Shown here: positions 20,463 to 30,164 of the stretch, piece after piece
How the letters are laid out: each line of letters starts with the position of its first letter
How positions within the stretch are numbered: position 1 is the stretch's first letter
DNA from: Callorhinus ursinus
Lineage: Eukaryota; Chordata; Mammalia; Carnivora; Otariidae
Direction: 5' to 3'
DNA length: 64,000 nucleotides
NCBI RefSeq assembly: GCF_003265705.1
Contig: NW_020313056.1
Coordinates: 8,998,188 to 9,062,187 of the forward strand
Translations under genes and position numbers: made by a program
The notes under the pieces: model-generated
Database searches by the model: none
What the model saw: only the letters and a program-made list of their open reading frames with translations
Told to the model about the DNA's origin: nothing

Positions 20463-21025
20463 AGCGTGCCTGTCTGCACACACATGTGCGTGGTCCTGCA
20501 TCTACCTGTCTGGAGCTCTTTCTGTGCAGGCTTATGAGTGGCTCACAGAGCACACATAGACATTGATTCACTTCCACACTTGGGGGCCTAGGCAGGCACG
20601 CATGAGGGTGCACGTGTGTCCACAGATCTGTCCACAGGAATAGATGCTTGCTGGCACCTGTGTGCTACATGCACCCGCATCGGTGAGCCATGCTCTGTGC
20701 GCTGTGCTGTAGTTGGATGCGAATGGCATGCCCGTACCCTGGTCTATGTAGACAAATCAAGCACTGTTAGCAGACAATAATGGCAGGGGATTGACAGCCA
20801 GCCGCCTGTGCCAGGAAGGAGTGGGGACTCCTAGGCACCGGGCAATTAGCGTCTCTAAAGGGCATCTCGGCTGAATGGTAGCTAATTTGCAGATATGGCC
20901 CCATCAGCCAAGCACAGTAGGGAGATGACGGGCCTCCCCAAGGATTTGTGAGCTGCTCTTGGCGGCAGGTTTTGCTCAGGGAGGAGCCCACATGCTAAGC
21001 GAGTTAACAGAGCCTGCCTGCCCAC
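20463..21025. other. No dispersed repeat; GTGC-rich sequence
   Basis: From 20470 to 20720 the sequence is rich in tgtgtgc/cacatg words and may be a much decayed GT-type repeat. The rest is unrecognised. Confidence 0.35.
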
Positions 21026-21029
21026 ACCA

Positions 21030-21145
21030 TTCCTGCTTCTGCAGAGGACCTGAAGGCTCAGAGAGGGTGAGCAAGTTATCCGGATTAAACAGCCAGTAGG
21101 CCAGTAACCCAGGGACTGAGCCTGGGTTTCCAACTTTGCAGGCAT
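21030..21145 (-). mobile_element. MIR SINE core
   Basis: Reverse MIR: cagaggacctgaaggctcag agagggtgagcaagttatcc, then cagggactgagcctgggttt cc. Confidence 0.83.
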
Positions 21146-21338
21146 TGTGTATCTCCCAACGAGGACTCGCACCCACAGGCAGCTTTCATGATTTTCTGCC
21201 ATTTCCTTTTCACTAAAGGTACACTATTTTGTTAGTATTTTTCCCTTAACTGGCTCAATTTTTAAATTTATGTAAGTTTATTATGAAAGGAACCTGCCTT
21301 TAGTGGAAAGCTAGTATCTGATACCCATAAAGTGAAGT

Positions 21339-21454
21339 AGGGACCAACTGTCCCTATCCCCATTTGCCTGGGACTGAGGCTGTTCCCTGGGCATGGAACG
21401 TTTCCGTTTTAAAATCAGGATGGTCCTAGCAAACCAGGTTGAGTTGGTCAACCT
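21339..21454. mobile_element. Putative short TIR element (MITE-like)
   Basis: The left end agggaccaactgtcccta and the right end ctagcaaaccaggttgagttggtca are diverged inverted copies: accaact pairs with agttggt, and catttgcctgggac pairs with gtcctagcaaacc. The whole is about 115 bp and non-coding. Family is not named. Confidence 0.45.
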
Positions 21455-21582
21455 AAATGGAAGACAAGTTTAGAAATGAATAACATGAAAATGAACTAGA
21501 TCATTAAACTGTAAGTGGCCGTTGCAGCCCGCCACAGGCTCTGAACCTGGGGCCTGTTCTCTGTGCTAAAAACGGAGTTTGG

Positions 21583-21751
21583 GGGCGCCTGGGTGGCTCA
21601 GATGGTTAAGCATCTGCCTTCGGCTCAGGTCATGATCCCAGGGTCCTGGGATCGAGTCCCGCATCGGGCTCCAAGGAGCCTGCTTCTCCCTCTGCTTCTC
21701 TCTCTCTCTCTGTCATGAATAAATAAATAAAATCTTAAAAAACAAAAAAAC
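21583..21751 (+). mobile_element. Can-SINE (SINEC) with internal deletion
   Basis: Head gggcgcctgggtggctcaga, then gggatcgagtcccgcatcgg gctcc joined straight to aaggagcctgcttctccctc, so about 14 bases of the usual ctgctcagcgggga are missing, as also at 7186-7369. A perfect 11-bp duplication, acggagtttgg, lies at 21572-21582 and 21752-21762. Confidence 0.97.
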
Positions 21752-21779
21752 ACGGAGTTTGGTTAGGACTGGGAGCATC

Positions 21780-21970
21780 TCTTTGCCTGTAGTCTCAGCC
21801 CCAGCGCTCACTCTGATTGGCTTGAGTCAGTGCCCAGTCTGAGCCGATCGTCATTGCCGGGGGAATGCACAGCTCTGATTGGCCAGGGCTGGTGGGTCGG
21901 CCTCACGTAAGCCAGGTGGCTCCAGAGTGGAGGCACGATTTCCCAAAAACCTGTGAGGAATTTTTACCAG
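21780..21970 (+). mobile_element. Old interspersed repeat, family A, 3' part
   Basis: It has cactctgattggcttgagtc, cgatcgtcattgccggggga atgcacagctctgattggcc, the same 'conditionally repeated' tgattggcc phrase seen in the 22.4-kb copy. Confidence 0.5.
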
Positions 21971-22009
21971 AAGGAAGCCACCAGACAGGCCTGAAACAGC
22001 AGATGACCC

Positions 22010-22130
22010 CTCTGCCCTCGCAGGCCCTGGCTCTCAGTCTGCCTCCCTCAGTCTCCCCATCTCTGAAATGGGAGGGTTGAGGACAGTTCAACTGGGTGAT
22101 CCCTAAGCATCTTCCAGGCTTGACATTAGG
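22010..22130 (+). mobile_element. MIR-like fragment
   Basis: The phrase cctcagtctccccatctctg aaatgggagggttgaggaca matches the MIR 3' third. Little flanking MIR remains. Confidence 0.5.
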
Positions 22131-22244
22131 AGATTTGTCTTCCTTGGAACAATCATTATTGGAGTTTGGTGGTGGTTGTTACTGTCTTTCTCCCTCTTAC
22201 TTGCTCAGAGTTGGATGAGAAATGGGAGGTCATGAAAGGAGCAT

Positions 22245-22370
22245 AAGACATTTCCAGGTTCATACTGGGGGCAAGTCACTTCACTTCTCTGAGCCTTAGC
22301 TTCCTCATCTCTCAGATGGGGAGAACAATAGCATCTATTTAGAAAGGCAGTGATGAAGGTTAAAATTGGC
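22245..22370 (+). mobile_element. MIR SINE
   Basis: It has gggggcaagtcacttcactt ctctgagccttagcttcctc atctctcagatggggagaac aatagcatc. Confidence 0.85.
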
Positions 22371-22375
22371 CAGAA

Positions 22376-22402
22376 TAAAAAACAACAACAACAACAACAA
22401 AT
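22376..22402. repeat. (CAA)n microsatellite
   Basis: Six consecutive CAA units follow an A-run next to a MIR 3' end. Confidence 0.96.
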
Positions 22403-22439
22403 CACTTTGGTAAAGGAAATATGTCTGCAGGGGTGACTT

Positions 22440-22900
22440 TGGGTGCAAGAAACAGTAAGTCCAATCAAACCGACATAGACAATAAAGGGCATTTATTGGA
22501 TGGTGTAACTGAAAAGGCCCAGTGAGGTTTGATCCAGGTGGCGGAGGGGGTCAGGATGTCTTCACAATGTCTACGATCCACTCTGCTATGCCCTTCTCTG
22601 TCAGTTTTGTCCTTGGGCCGGTTGCCCTCCTGGGAGCCCCAAAGGTAAGTCCAGGAATCCCATTTGCACACCGTGTCATCCAGAAGAAAAGAGAACTCCC
22701 AGCATGCCTGTGGTCTCAGAAGCCAATCCGATTGGACGAGTTTAAGTCACGTGCTCCACTCGGACCAATCTCTATGGCTGGAGGGCGCAATGTGCGTATC
22801 CTGGGGATGCAATGCACTGATCGGTTTATTCTGGAAAGGAATGCGCTGATCGGCTTATCCCTGGCAGAGGGGAGTTGGCTTCTTCAAGACCAGCTGCATC
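22440..22900 (+). mobile_element. Old interspersed repeat, family A (unassigned)
   Basis: It carries gggtgcaagaaacagtaagt, tttattggatggtgtaactg aaaaggccc, tttgatccaggtggcgg, and a 3' part with tcacgtgctccactcggacc and two repeated 'gatcgg' phrases. A 189-codon frame (22522-23091) runs through it and is not a gene. Confidence 0.6.
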
Positions 22901-23185
22901 GCCAGCCGAGCCGGGAGACCTTGGGAGGGGAAAATGCATGCTGGAAATTAAGCTTACCAGACGTGACGTATCTGGTGATGACAGTGATGAAAGAGCTCTC
23001 AGGGACGTCTGCTTCTTGTCCTTCACTGTCATTTAACGCAAGGGGGAAACTGAGGCTCAGAAGAGGCTGGCTCCAGATGGGTGTCACCTAGAAAATGTAG
23101 ACTGATATCTGCCTTTGGCCGAGTTGCTGTAAATCCCCACTGAAATAATAATACCACTTTGAGAAGGGGAAGGAAGGAGGAAAGA
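22901..23185. other. No confident feature
   Basis: A short gggggaaactgaggctcaga near 23041 is MIR-like. The rest is unrecognised. Confidence 0.3.
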
Positions 23186-23189
23186 CTAA

Positions 23190-23400
23190 AATAAATGCCT
23201 TGCACACCTACCATGTGCTAGATTTTGTGCACCTTCATGTCGTTTACTCCCGTAGCCACCTTGGAGAGGCTTCTGGCATTGCTTCCGTTTTAGACGGGAG
23301 GCATGGAGACCAAGCGGGCAGAGATGGCTCGGGTTACAGGCTAGGAGGCCGTGCCGCAGGGGTGCGAAGCTACGTGTGTTTGGATTCTGATAGGGCCACT
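23190..23400 (-). mobile_element. MIR SINE (MIR3/MIRb-like), diverged
   Basis: Reverse order: cacacctaccatgtgctaga ttttgtgcac, ttccgttttagacgggaggc atgg, then cgggttacaggctaggaggc. Confidence 0.62.
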
Positions 23401-23404
23401 TGCG

Positions 23405-24480
23405 TTTAGTGTGTATCTACTGTGTGCTAAGTGCTCCCCCCCCCCACCCCACAACCATCTCTTACTTGAGAAAGAGGGTCAGTGGGTTGGCCCCATTTTG
23501 CAGATGCCCCATCTGCCCCTAGGAGGGTGGCATGTTCTCAGAAGATATCAGAGATTCCTTCTTGGCTGCTAGAAACGGTCTGTTTTTCAAATTGTCTTTG
23601 CCAACGGGGCCTGTATGACTCCTTTTCTGCTCTTTCTGTCTCCTGCTCCCCATCCCCCCACCTACCCCCCCCCCTTTTCTGGCCTGGCAGCTCCCCACTG
23701 GGAGCTTCTAAGATTTCCAGGTTCCTGGTAACCAGCCCTGGGGCTGGGTGAGGAAGTTTTTCTGCAGACACCCAGGCCTTTGTCTCCCTGGGCCCCAGGG
23801 CTCAGCCCCGCCCCCTCCCCCCTCCCCTACCCCCCCTTAATAGCTCACCCCCGTCCCCGCACTGGTTTTGTGCCAATGTTTGGGCTGCTAGGGCCCTGGC
23901 CAGGCTCGAAAAAGGAATTATTTCGGTCTCCTTGCATAGTTCTCAGCCCAATTCCCAAAATGGGAAGTGGCCTGGGAGGGCCTCCCAACCCCCAGCTCCA
24001 GGGGAGGAGGGAGGAAGGGAGAACTTGGCGGAGCAAGGAGGAAGGAGGGGGCCCGGCAAATGACTCCACACATGCCCCCCAGCAGACACCGACACACATA
24101 CTGCAGCCCCTTCTCTAGCCCTGCGGCCTAGAAAAACAGTAAGCCTTTGGGGCAGTGTGTTCAGTGCGCTTCAGAGGGAGAAGGGGTGGCTCTGGGGAGG
24201 GGCACAGTGTAGTGCGGATGAAGAGGTGGGGGAATGTGTGTGGACCTCATCTCCATAGCTCAAAGAACACCTGGGTTAAGGAAAGGAGGACACACACGGG
24301 AAAACTGCCTCAAGCCCTGCCTGGGGGATGGGCAGCTAGCCCACCCAGAATGCTTTGTTCTTGGCCCCAGAGCCTGGTCCTCTTCCCTCCTCTTCTAGGA
24401 AGCTTTCCCTGACTGCCTACAGGGCTGGGTCAGGGTCTTTTGAGGCATGTTCTGACCCCAGTTATTGGTGAGCTCAGGAC
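23405..24480. other. Repeat-poor, C-rich stretch
   Basis: About 1.1 kb with no named dispersed repeat, several C-runs (23433-23443, 23669-23677) and an AT-richer insert at 23870-23960. Open frames are low-complexity Pro/Gly/Ser-rich and unrecognised. Confidence 0.4.
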
Positions 24481-24944
24481 CACCTGTCCTATTTCACAGC
24501 ATCTTTCACGGGTCCAGTGACCGCTCTGCTCAGCCTGGATGTCACTATAATGACCAGCTGGGTCACTGGCCAGGGGGCAGGGTGGGTCTGCCTGGCAGTG
24601 TCGGACATCGGATTTGTCCCCACACCACTGACTGACAGAGTGTCCAAATGACTGGCTAGGCAGCTGCCTGCCTGCCTGATGATCTGTCCAACTAACAAAC
24701 TGATCACATGTCTAGATCATTGTCTGTCTGTCCTTCTGCCTGGGTGTTTGGTTGACTGGGCGAACGGCTGTCTGGCTGTGTCTTTCTGTCCACATAGGTG
24801 TCTGGCTGACTGCCATGCATCTGACTGAACCGGTGATTGGCTGTTCGTCTGTTCGTCTTCATGTCTGACCGAATGGATGCAAAACTGACTAGCTCCCCAC
24901 CTGCCTGCGTTGTCGGCGCTCCGACCACATGGGTGCCTGACCGG

Positions 24945-25097
24945 CGGTCTGTCTGCCTATCTGACGGGCGGTCTGTCTGCCTATCTGACGGGCNNNNNNN
25001 NNNGTCTGTCTGCCTATCTGACGGGCGGTCTGTCTGCCTATCTGACGGGCTGACTGGCTGCCTATCTGACTGGCTGACTGGCTACCTATCTGACTCG
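24945..25097 (+). repeat. 24-bp tandem repeat (VNTR-like) around a gap
   Basis: The unit begins cggtctgtctgcctatctga and ends cggg. Identical copies lie at 24945-24968, 24969-24992 and 25026-25049, a nearly complete copy ends at 25025, and two diverged copies follow at 25050-25073 and 25074-25097. Identity of adjacent units in an otherwise degenerate block points to recent expansion. Confidence 0.95.
24994..25003. other. Assembly gap (10 N)
   Basis: Ten undetermined bases break the 24-bp array. The units on the two sides are out of register by 9 bases if the gap is really 10 bp, so the stated length is probably a placeholder. Confidence 0.97.
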
Positions 25098-25580
25098 CTG
25101 TTGTATCTAACTAATTAGATGCACAACAAATTGCCTCTCTGGTCCATTTCCTCGTTTAAATGCCTTTCTGAATGTCTGATTGGCCATCTGTCTGTCTGCT
25201 TGGGTGTCAGACCCAGTGACTGAATGACTGACAGATGATCTGCCTGTCTCTGTCTGTCCAACTGGCTGACAGTCTATCTGTACTTAGATGAATGACTCAG
25301 TCTGTTTCTCCATCTCCTGGTCTGACTGACTGACTGCCTGCTAGCCATCTCCATGTCTGACTGACAGGATGACTGAAAGCCTGATTGTCTGACTGTCTCT
25401 CTGCTAGGGGTCTGTTGTATCTAAGGATGATGACAGAAAGTCTGTCCATCTCCTTGTCTGTCTGACCATGTGTCTGATCAAGTGGATGACTGACTGCCCA
25501 TCGCCTCTCTCTGTAGCCGACTGACAAGATGGCTGACAGGCTGACCAGCTGTTTTTCCACCTCTTTGTCCCCCTGACTGG

Positions 25581-26600
25581 CTCACGGGGTATTTGACTCC
25601 TGACTCTCCAAGGAGGATGCAATTCATGGGCTGTAGGTAGTGGTAGGGTTTGGATAACGCACAGCTAGGACACCCCCACGCTTCTCTCCTTCACTCTATG
25701 GCTCCCCAGCCCTCCACTCTCAAACCAGAGGAACTAAAGTCTTTTCCAGAGATGGGCGGGGAACTGGCCAGAAAACTTAGCATCTGCTCAGTGTCCTCGA
25801 TTTCAAATGTTTGCACTCTATGAGTAAGGAAGGCATGATGAATGTGTGTTTCTCACCCCATTCCCCAGCCCCGTTTTCAGGGAACCCCCCCCCGGGGTCT
25901 TAAGGAGGCAATTTCGATCCTCGAGGAGGCCACAAGGACATTCTCCTGACGTGTCAAGCCCTGCCAACCTTGGAGGCACCTTGGGGGGCCCCCGTTACAA
26001 ATCTTGACAGTCTTGTTTAGACATTGGGACTGATGCCCAGGATCGGGGGCAGAGGGCCCCCTGGGAGGACAGGCTCCCTGGGTCAGCATGGCTCCGGCGT
26101 CAGGAGCTCCACGGCCGCTCAGAATGAAGCTGAGCCAGGGCAGAGTGAGTAAGGCTTTGCTGGGAGGGAGAAGGCACAGTCCTTCCCTGCTGGGGGCACT
26201 TCCTCCTGATAATAGAATTCTGCCCAGCTGCTGGGCGGGCTGCTGTCTGACCTCCCTTCCTTAAAGACGGAAGTCTGCTGATGAATTTTATTCGGGGATA
26301 AATATTTGCATGAACATGGGAGAAGAAGATGGGCAAGGAGAAATAGGAGGAGTCTGAGAGCCTCTGGACAGGAAGGGAACTCCCAAGAATTTAGCTCTGC
26401 CTCAACTCGTGTCCTTGTCTTTCTTAGGGCTCCCTGCACCCCCCAGATTGGCCCTTGGAGACAGCAGGCCTGACGTTCCTTGCACAGGTGGAAGGGATGA
26501 CTGGTCCCAGCTCTGGGGGAAAGAGGGCATTCCAGGAGTTCTCCAGACCCCTGGACAGTGGACGGTGGACAGTAGCATTTGGAGATGGCTGTGTATCTGA
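25581..26600. other. No recognisable dispersed repeat (about 1 kb)
   Basis: Unique-looking sequence with a C-run at 25886-25893. Open frames are short and unrecognised. Confidence 0.4.
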
Positions 26601-26604
26601 GATC

Positions 26605-26850
26605 AAAGTAAAACTCAATGTGTGACCAGGATCAGGGCTCAACCAGTGAGAAGGGTCAGTATTTAGTGTGTGACCTGGGTCATGGCTCAGCCTAGGATCA
26701 GGTCTGTGATCTGATCCAGAGCTCAGACTGTGACCAAAGTCAGGGCTCTGTTGTGACCAGGGTCATGAGGGAATCTGTGACCAGAGTCAGGGTTCAGTCA
26801 GAATAAAGACACAGGTCAGGGCTCATTCAGGGGCTGGGATTATATTCAGT
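26605..26850 (+). repeat. Degenerate minisatellite, period about 25 bp
   Basis: About nine or ten diverged units resemble tgtgaccagggtcagggctc a(gt). Examples start near 26621 (tgtgaccaggatcagggctc), 26740 (tgaccaaagtcagggctctg) and 26776 (tgtgaccagagtcagggttc). Confidence 0.85.
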
Positions 26851-27160
26851 CTGGATCCTTGGCTGTAAGAGTCAACTGAGGTCCTTAACCCCAAAGGACA
26901 GAAGGGCAGAGGGGCCGGTATGCCCCTGCTGGTTCCTGCCCACCCTTATCCCTCTTCCCCCCAGGCTCTGAGGGCATAGCCGAGATGCTTCGCAAGCCCC
27001 AAGGACAGGTGAGGGCGCAGAGGGTTGTTCTCCAGTCCTCGCGTGTTCCGCTGGAGGTGGGGGCAGAAGGCCATCCCTCACGTCTGGGGGAGGGTGTGGG
27101 GACTGAGGACTGCTTCTGATGAGCAGGGAAGAGGAGGAAAAGGGGAAGAAAGTCATGAAA
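26851..27160. other. No recognisable feature
   Basis: Unique-looking sequence. No named repeat. Confidence 0.3.
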
Positions 27161-27164
27161 GGAA

Positions 27165-27415
27165 GTAGTTACAGTGTGGGGCCTGAAGCAGACTACCTGG
27201 GTCTCAGTTCTGGTCTGCCACTTACTAGCTGTGTGATCCTGAGTAAGCTACTCATCCCTTCTGTGCCTTCGAGTTCTTCTCTGTAGAATGGGGACAAAAG
27301 TAGTATTTACTTCATAGGGTTGTTGTAAGGATTAAAGAAGCTAACACATGTAAAGTCCCTACAGAGTGCCTGGTTGGTTGTAAGTTCTCAATCAGTTTTA
27401 GCTGTTCTTATTAGC
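27165..27415 (+). mobile_element. MIR SINE, full length and well preserved
   Basis: One of the clearest copies: gtctgccacttactagctgt gtgatcctgagtaagctact, gaatggggacaaaagtagta, catagggttgttgtaaggat taaagaagctaacacatgta aagtccctac and ttattagc at the end. Confidence 0.94.
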
Positions 27416-27600
27416 TCCAGAACCCCGCAGGGGCCACACTCTGTGAATAGTCCAGGTAGAAGTCACGTCAGCGAGAGAGGGCGAGAGCCCAGGCTCCAGC
27501 TCCCCAGATCTGTAGGCCACCCCTCTGTCAGGTTCAGATGCCTCCAGAGTCCCCTCCATTGTAACAGTAATGCACCTGTAGTTACTTCTCTAACGGCTGT
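27416..27600. other. No recognisable feature
   Basis: Short unique stretch between the MIR and a poly(C) tract. Confidence 0.3.
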
Positions 27601-27603
27601 CTT

Positions 27604-27624
27604 CCCCCCCCCCCCCCCCCCCCC
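27604..27624. repeat. Poly(C) tract, 21 bp
   Basis: An uninterrupted run of 21 C on the plus strand, the longest homopolymer C in the window. Length is likely to vary and to be error-prone in sequencing. Confidence 0.97.
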
Positions 27625-27634
27625 GCCAACGAGG

Positions 27635-27730
27635 GCGGTTTCTTATCTTTTTTGCTTCACCACTGTGTCCTCAGCACCCAGCACAGTACTTACACAGAGC
27701 AGGTGCTCAGGAAACAGTTCCTGAATATGT
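27635..27730 (+). mobile_element. L2 LINE 3' terminus
   Basis: The end is ttgcttcaccactgtgtcct cagcacccagcacagtactt acacagagcaggtgctcagg aaacagttcctgaat. Confidence 0.85.
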
Positions 27731-28009
27731 GATCATACTAAAAGCAACCATTTACAATGGACCAGGCACTGCACTTGGCCTTCCCTCTAATTTTTTGGTT
27801 CAGTCTTTTAAAAACTGAGAATTAAAAGCGATGCATCCAGATAGTGAAGACTGATTTAATTAAACGCTCCTGAAGGGTCTGCCACGGAAGGATAGGAATC
27901 TCACCCCACCTCTCCAGTTTCAGAAGCGGAGCCTTTCTTGTGCAGCCTTATAAAATCCTCACGTGTTTGTATGTTCGTATGCACGTTCCACCGGGTCCCC
28001 GGAAATGGG

Positions 28010-28103
28010 GATTTGAGTCTGGTTTGTCCATGCTGTCCTCCCACTGCTTAGAACAGTGTCTGGCAAGTAGTAGGCTTTCGATAAGGATATGTTGAAAGTT
28101 CAA
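28010..28103 (+). mobile_element. L2 LINE 3' terminus
   Basis: It has gtttgtccatgctgtcctcc, cttagaacagtgtctggcaa gtagtaggctttcgataagg and atgttgaaag. Confidence 0.78.
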
Positions 28104-28335
28104 TTTTTTTTTTCTAATACCAGTGGGATTACGTCATATATGCTGCTCCGTACCTTGCTTTGTAACTATAAATAAGTTAATAAATCTTAGAGATCTTTCC
28201 ACATCAGCAAAAACACATTAAGCTCATTTGTTTTAAGAGCGACATAATCTTCCATGCTGGGGCTGTACCGTAATTTATTTAACTAGACCCTGCATTGAAG
28301 CAGTTTCTGGTTTTCATTTTTCCTTACCCGTGACG
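28104..28335 (-). mobile_element. LINE-1 3' fragment, old subfamily
   Basis: The plus strand has atatgctgctccgtaccttg ctttgtaac, tcttagagatctttccacat cagc, gctgtaccgtaatttattta actagaccctgcattgaagc, the same family as the copy at 49895. Confidence 0.62.
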
Positions 28336-28369
28336 ATGACACTTTACTTCAGCTTCGCGCCTCCATTCT

Positions 28370-28500
28370 GCAAGCAGTTATCTCTGATTTTGGCTCCGAA
28401 GACTGCATCTCAGAGAGGGTAAGACGCTTGTCCAGGGCACACAGCTGACCTCCAAACCCACCCTACGACCTGCATCTTTTCTCTGCTGCCCACCAGTGAC
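28370..28500 (-). mobile_element. MIR SINE, diverged
   Basis: Reverse MIR core: catctcagagagggtaagac gcttgtccagggcacacagc tgacc. Confidence 0.72.
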
Positions 28501-28691
28501 CCTCGCTGAGTTTGCCCATCATTCACAACTCAGAGAAGGCTGCCCGGTGACACTTCCATCAAGTGACAGGCATGGTTCCCCCCACAAAGTTCTCTCAGCC
28601 TTTGGCAGTGCCTCCCAGGAGCCAAAGCTGGGCTCAGGAGGCTAGCAGTCCCCAGATGGACCCAGAATCCATTCCTCCAGAGCTGTGGTTA

Positions 28692-28905
28692 GGCAGCCGT
28701 TCTCAGCCAAGGGCAATTTGGGAGACTTGGCAATGTCTGGGACATTTTTGGTTGTCACATCAGGGGAATGGGTACTACTGGCATCTAGTGGGTAGACGGC
28801 AGGAATGTTGCTACACATCCTACAGTGCACAAGACAACCCCCCACAACAAAGAACGATCCAGCCGCAAATGTCTACAGTGCCGTGGTAGAGAAATCCTGT
28901 GTGAA
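28692..28905 (+). mobile_element. MER20-like hAT element, near full length
   Basis: The order is ccgttctcagccaagggcaa, gcaatgtctgggacattttt ggttgtcac, ctactggcatctagtgggta gacggc, atcctacagtgcacaagaca accccc and the end aatgtctacagtgccgtggt agagaaatcctg. It is non-coding. MER20 copies are known in other mammals to carry endometrial regulatory activity, but nothing here shows activity of this copy. Confidence 0.87.
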
Positions 28906-29115
28906 GGGCACCAGACTTTCCGGGGTCCAGTCCCTGTCCTGCCACTTAGTGGCTGAGTGAGCTTAGCCAAATTGTTTAACCTCTCTTGCCTCCTCTGTAT
29001 ATTGGGGATAAGAATAGTCCCTCTCTTCCAGATTTGTATATATTGTATTTGTAAAGCACTTTGTCAAGAGCCTGACCAATGTAAGCTCTCAATATATGAA
29101 ACCATAATTGGAATC
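28906..29115 (+). mobile_element. MIR SINE, near full length
   Basis: It has cctgtcctgccacttagtgg, gcttagccaaattgtttaac ctctcttgcctcctctgtat and tgtaaagcactttgtcaaga gcctgaccaatgtaagctct caatatatg. Confidence 0.88.
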
Positions 29116-29404
29116 ATTGCCCTGAGAATCTGGGTGTCAGAGAGCTGGAGGAAGATGTGATCCACAGAGAAAGCAGGGCAACCGGCCTGTTCCCTCAGCG
29201 TGGCCTCCCCCAGGGATTGTGACCATAGTCCACAGATAGAAATAGAACCCCCTGGATGCGGTTGACCTCTGATTGGTCAGGAATGGAGGAAAAATCGCTC
29301 AGAAGACTGTTTCCATTTTAGGGGCTGAAAAGCAGCTCCCAGGAGACCCTCAGACATGGCGATTTTCCAGGAGCTGAGCACTCAAGGGTCCTAGAGATCA
29401 ACAG
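29116..29404. other. No confident feature
   Basis: The piece near 29230-29290 (ctgattggtcaggaatgg) resembles the 3' part of repeat family A, weakly. Confidence 0.3.
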
Positions 29405-29535
29405 CTCCAAGCTGTCCATTTTACAGATGGGGAAACTGAAGCCCAGCAAGGAGGCAGGACTTGCTCACACAGCAAGGCAGTGGCAGACGTGAGCTGGAAG
29501 CCAGCCTCGGACACATGTGGGTTTCTCCACAGCTC
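29405..29535 (-). mobile_element. MIR SINE
   Basis: Reverse MIR: ccattttacagatggggaaa ctgaagcccagcaaggaggc, cttgctcacacagcaaggca gtggcagacg. Confidence 0.88.
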
Positions 29536-29659
29536 CACTCTAAAGGCCCCTCTCGGGCACAGACCAGTACCCAGTCATATTCACTCCTTCCCTCTCTGCT
29601 GAGAGGCCCTGGACTCCACCCTACATAGAAAGCAATGTCATAGAAGTATTTCTAAGCAC

Positions 29660-29755
29660 AGCTGCGGTATCAGACAGAGCCTGGTTTGAATCCCAGTTTG
29701 ACCATTACCTGCAATGCCCTTGGGAAGGCCACGTACAATTCCCTGAGCGTTATCA
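29660..29755 (+). mobile_element. MIR SINE 5' half
   Basis: It has tatcagacagagcctggttt gaatcccagtttgaccatta cctgcaatgcccttgggaag. Confidence 0.83.
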
Positions 29756-29794
29756 TATTTTGTTGTTGAAGGGATTGGAGACAGTGTGTTAGGT

Positions 29795-30150
29795 AGACTA
29801 GCACGTTGCTGGTAGAAAGCAAGTCGGCCAAACCTCTTTCATTCAGCAATTCTACTCCTTTAGATATACCCTCACATGTGGGGAATGAAATAGGTACCTG
29901 GATAATCTTTGCAAATTTGAGAACAATCCACATTGTAGCCCAAGAGGGGACTGGCTGAAGGCTCTTTGGGGCATCTGTACAAAGTTTTGACACATGAATT
30001 AAAAAGCCTGGGCAGCTCTGTGTGTACTGATTTGTAACAACCTCCGACATACATCATTAAGTGAAGAAGTAAGATCCCGAAGGGTGGGCATAGTGTATGC
30101 TACCATGATTGTGGGGAAGAAAGAATATAGATAAATATAAATGCTTCTGC
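29795..30150 (+). mobile_element. LINE-1 fragment (ORF2 end / 3' UTR)
   Basis: Sense L1: cagcaattctactcctttag atataccctcacatg, acatgaattaaaaagcctgg gcagctctgtgtgtactga and catcattaagtgaagaagta agatcc. It seems interrupted by the repeat at 30165-30645 and to resume at 30720. Confidence 0.7.
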
Positions 30151-30164
30151 ATGCACAGCACATC

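Larger units (their letters stand above)
24640..25580. repeat. CTGN-type degenerate satellite block
   Basis: About 0.95 kb is dominated by ctgactg, ctgtctg, ctgcctg and ctggctg words in a period-4 pattern, much degraded at both edges. It is interrupted by a more regular 24-bp array and by an assembly gap. The plus strand keeps the CTG word throughout; the minus strand reads CAG. Open frames inside it encode SVCLSDG-like repeats and are artefacts. Confidence 0.88.

Noticed and set aside
22522..23091. 189-codon open frame on plus
   Set aside because: It covers a family A repeat; its product is not recognisable.
24945..25049. Direct repeats resembling a CRISPR array
   Set aside because: The 24-mers are contiguous with no spacers and lie in mammalian DNA.
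24837..25118. Open frame encoding repeated SVCLSDG-like units
   Set aside because: It is the translation of the 24-bp tandem repeat and spans an assembly gap.
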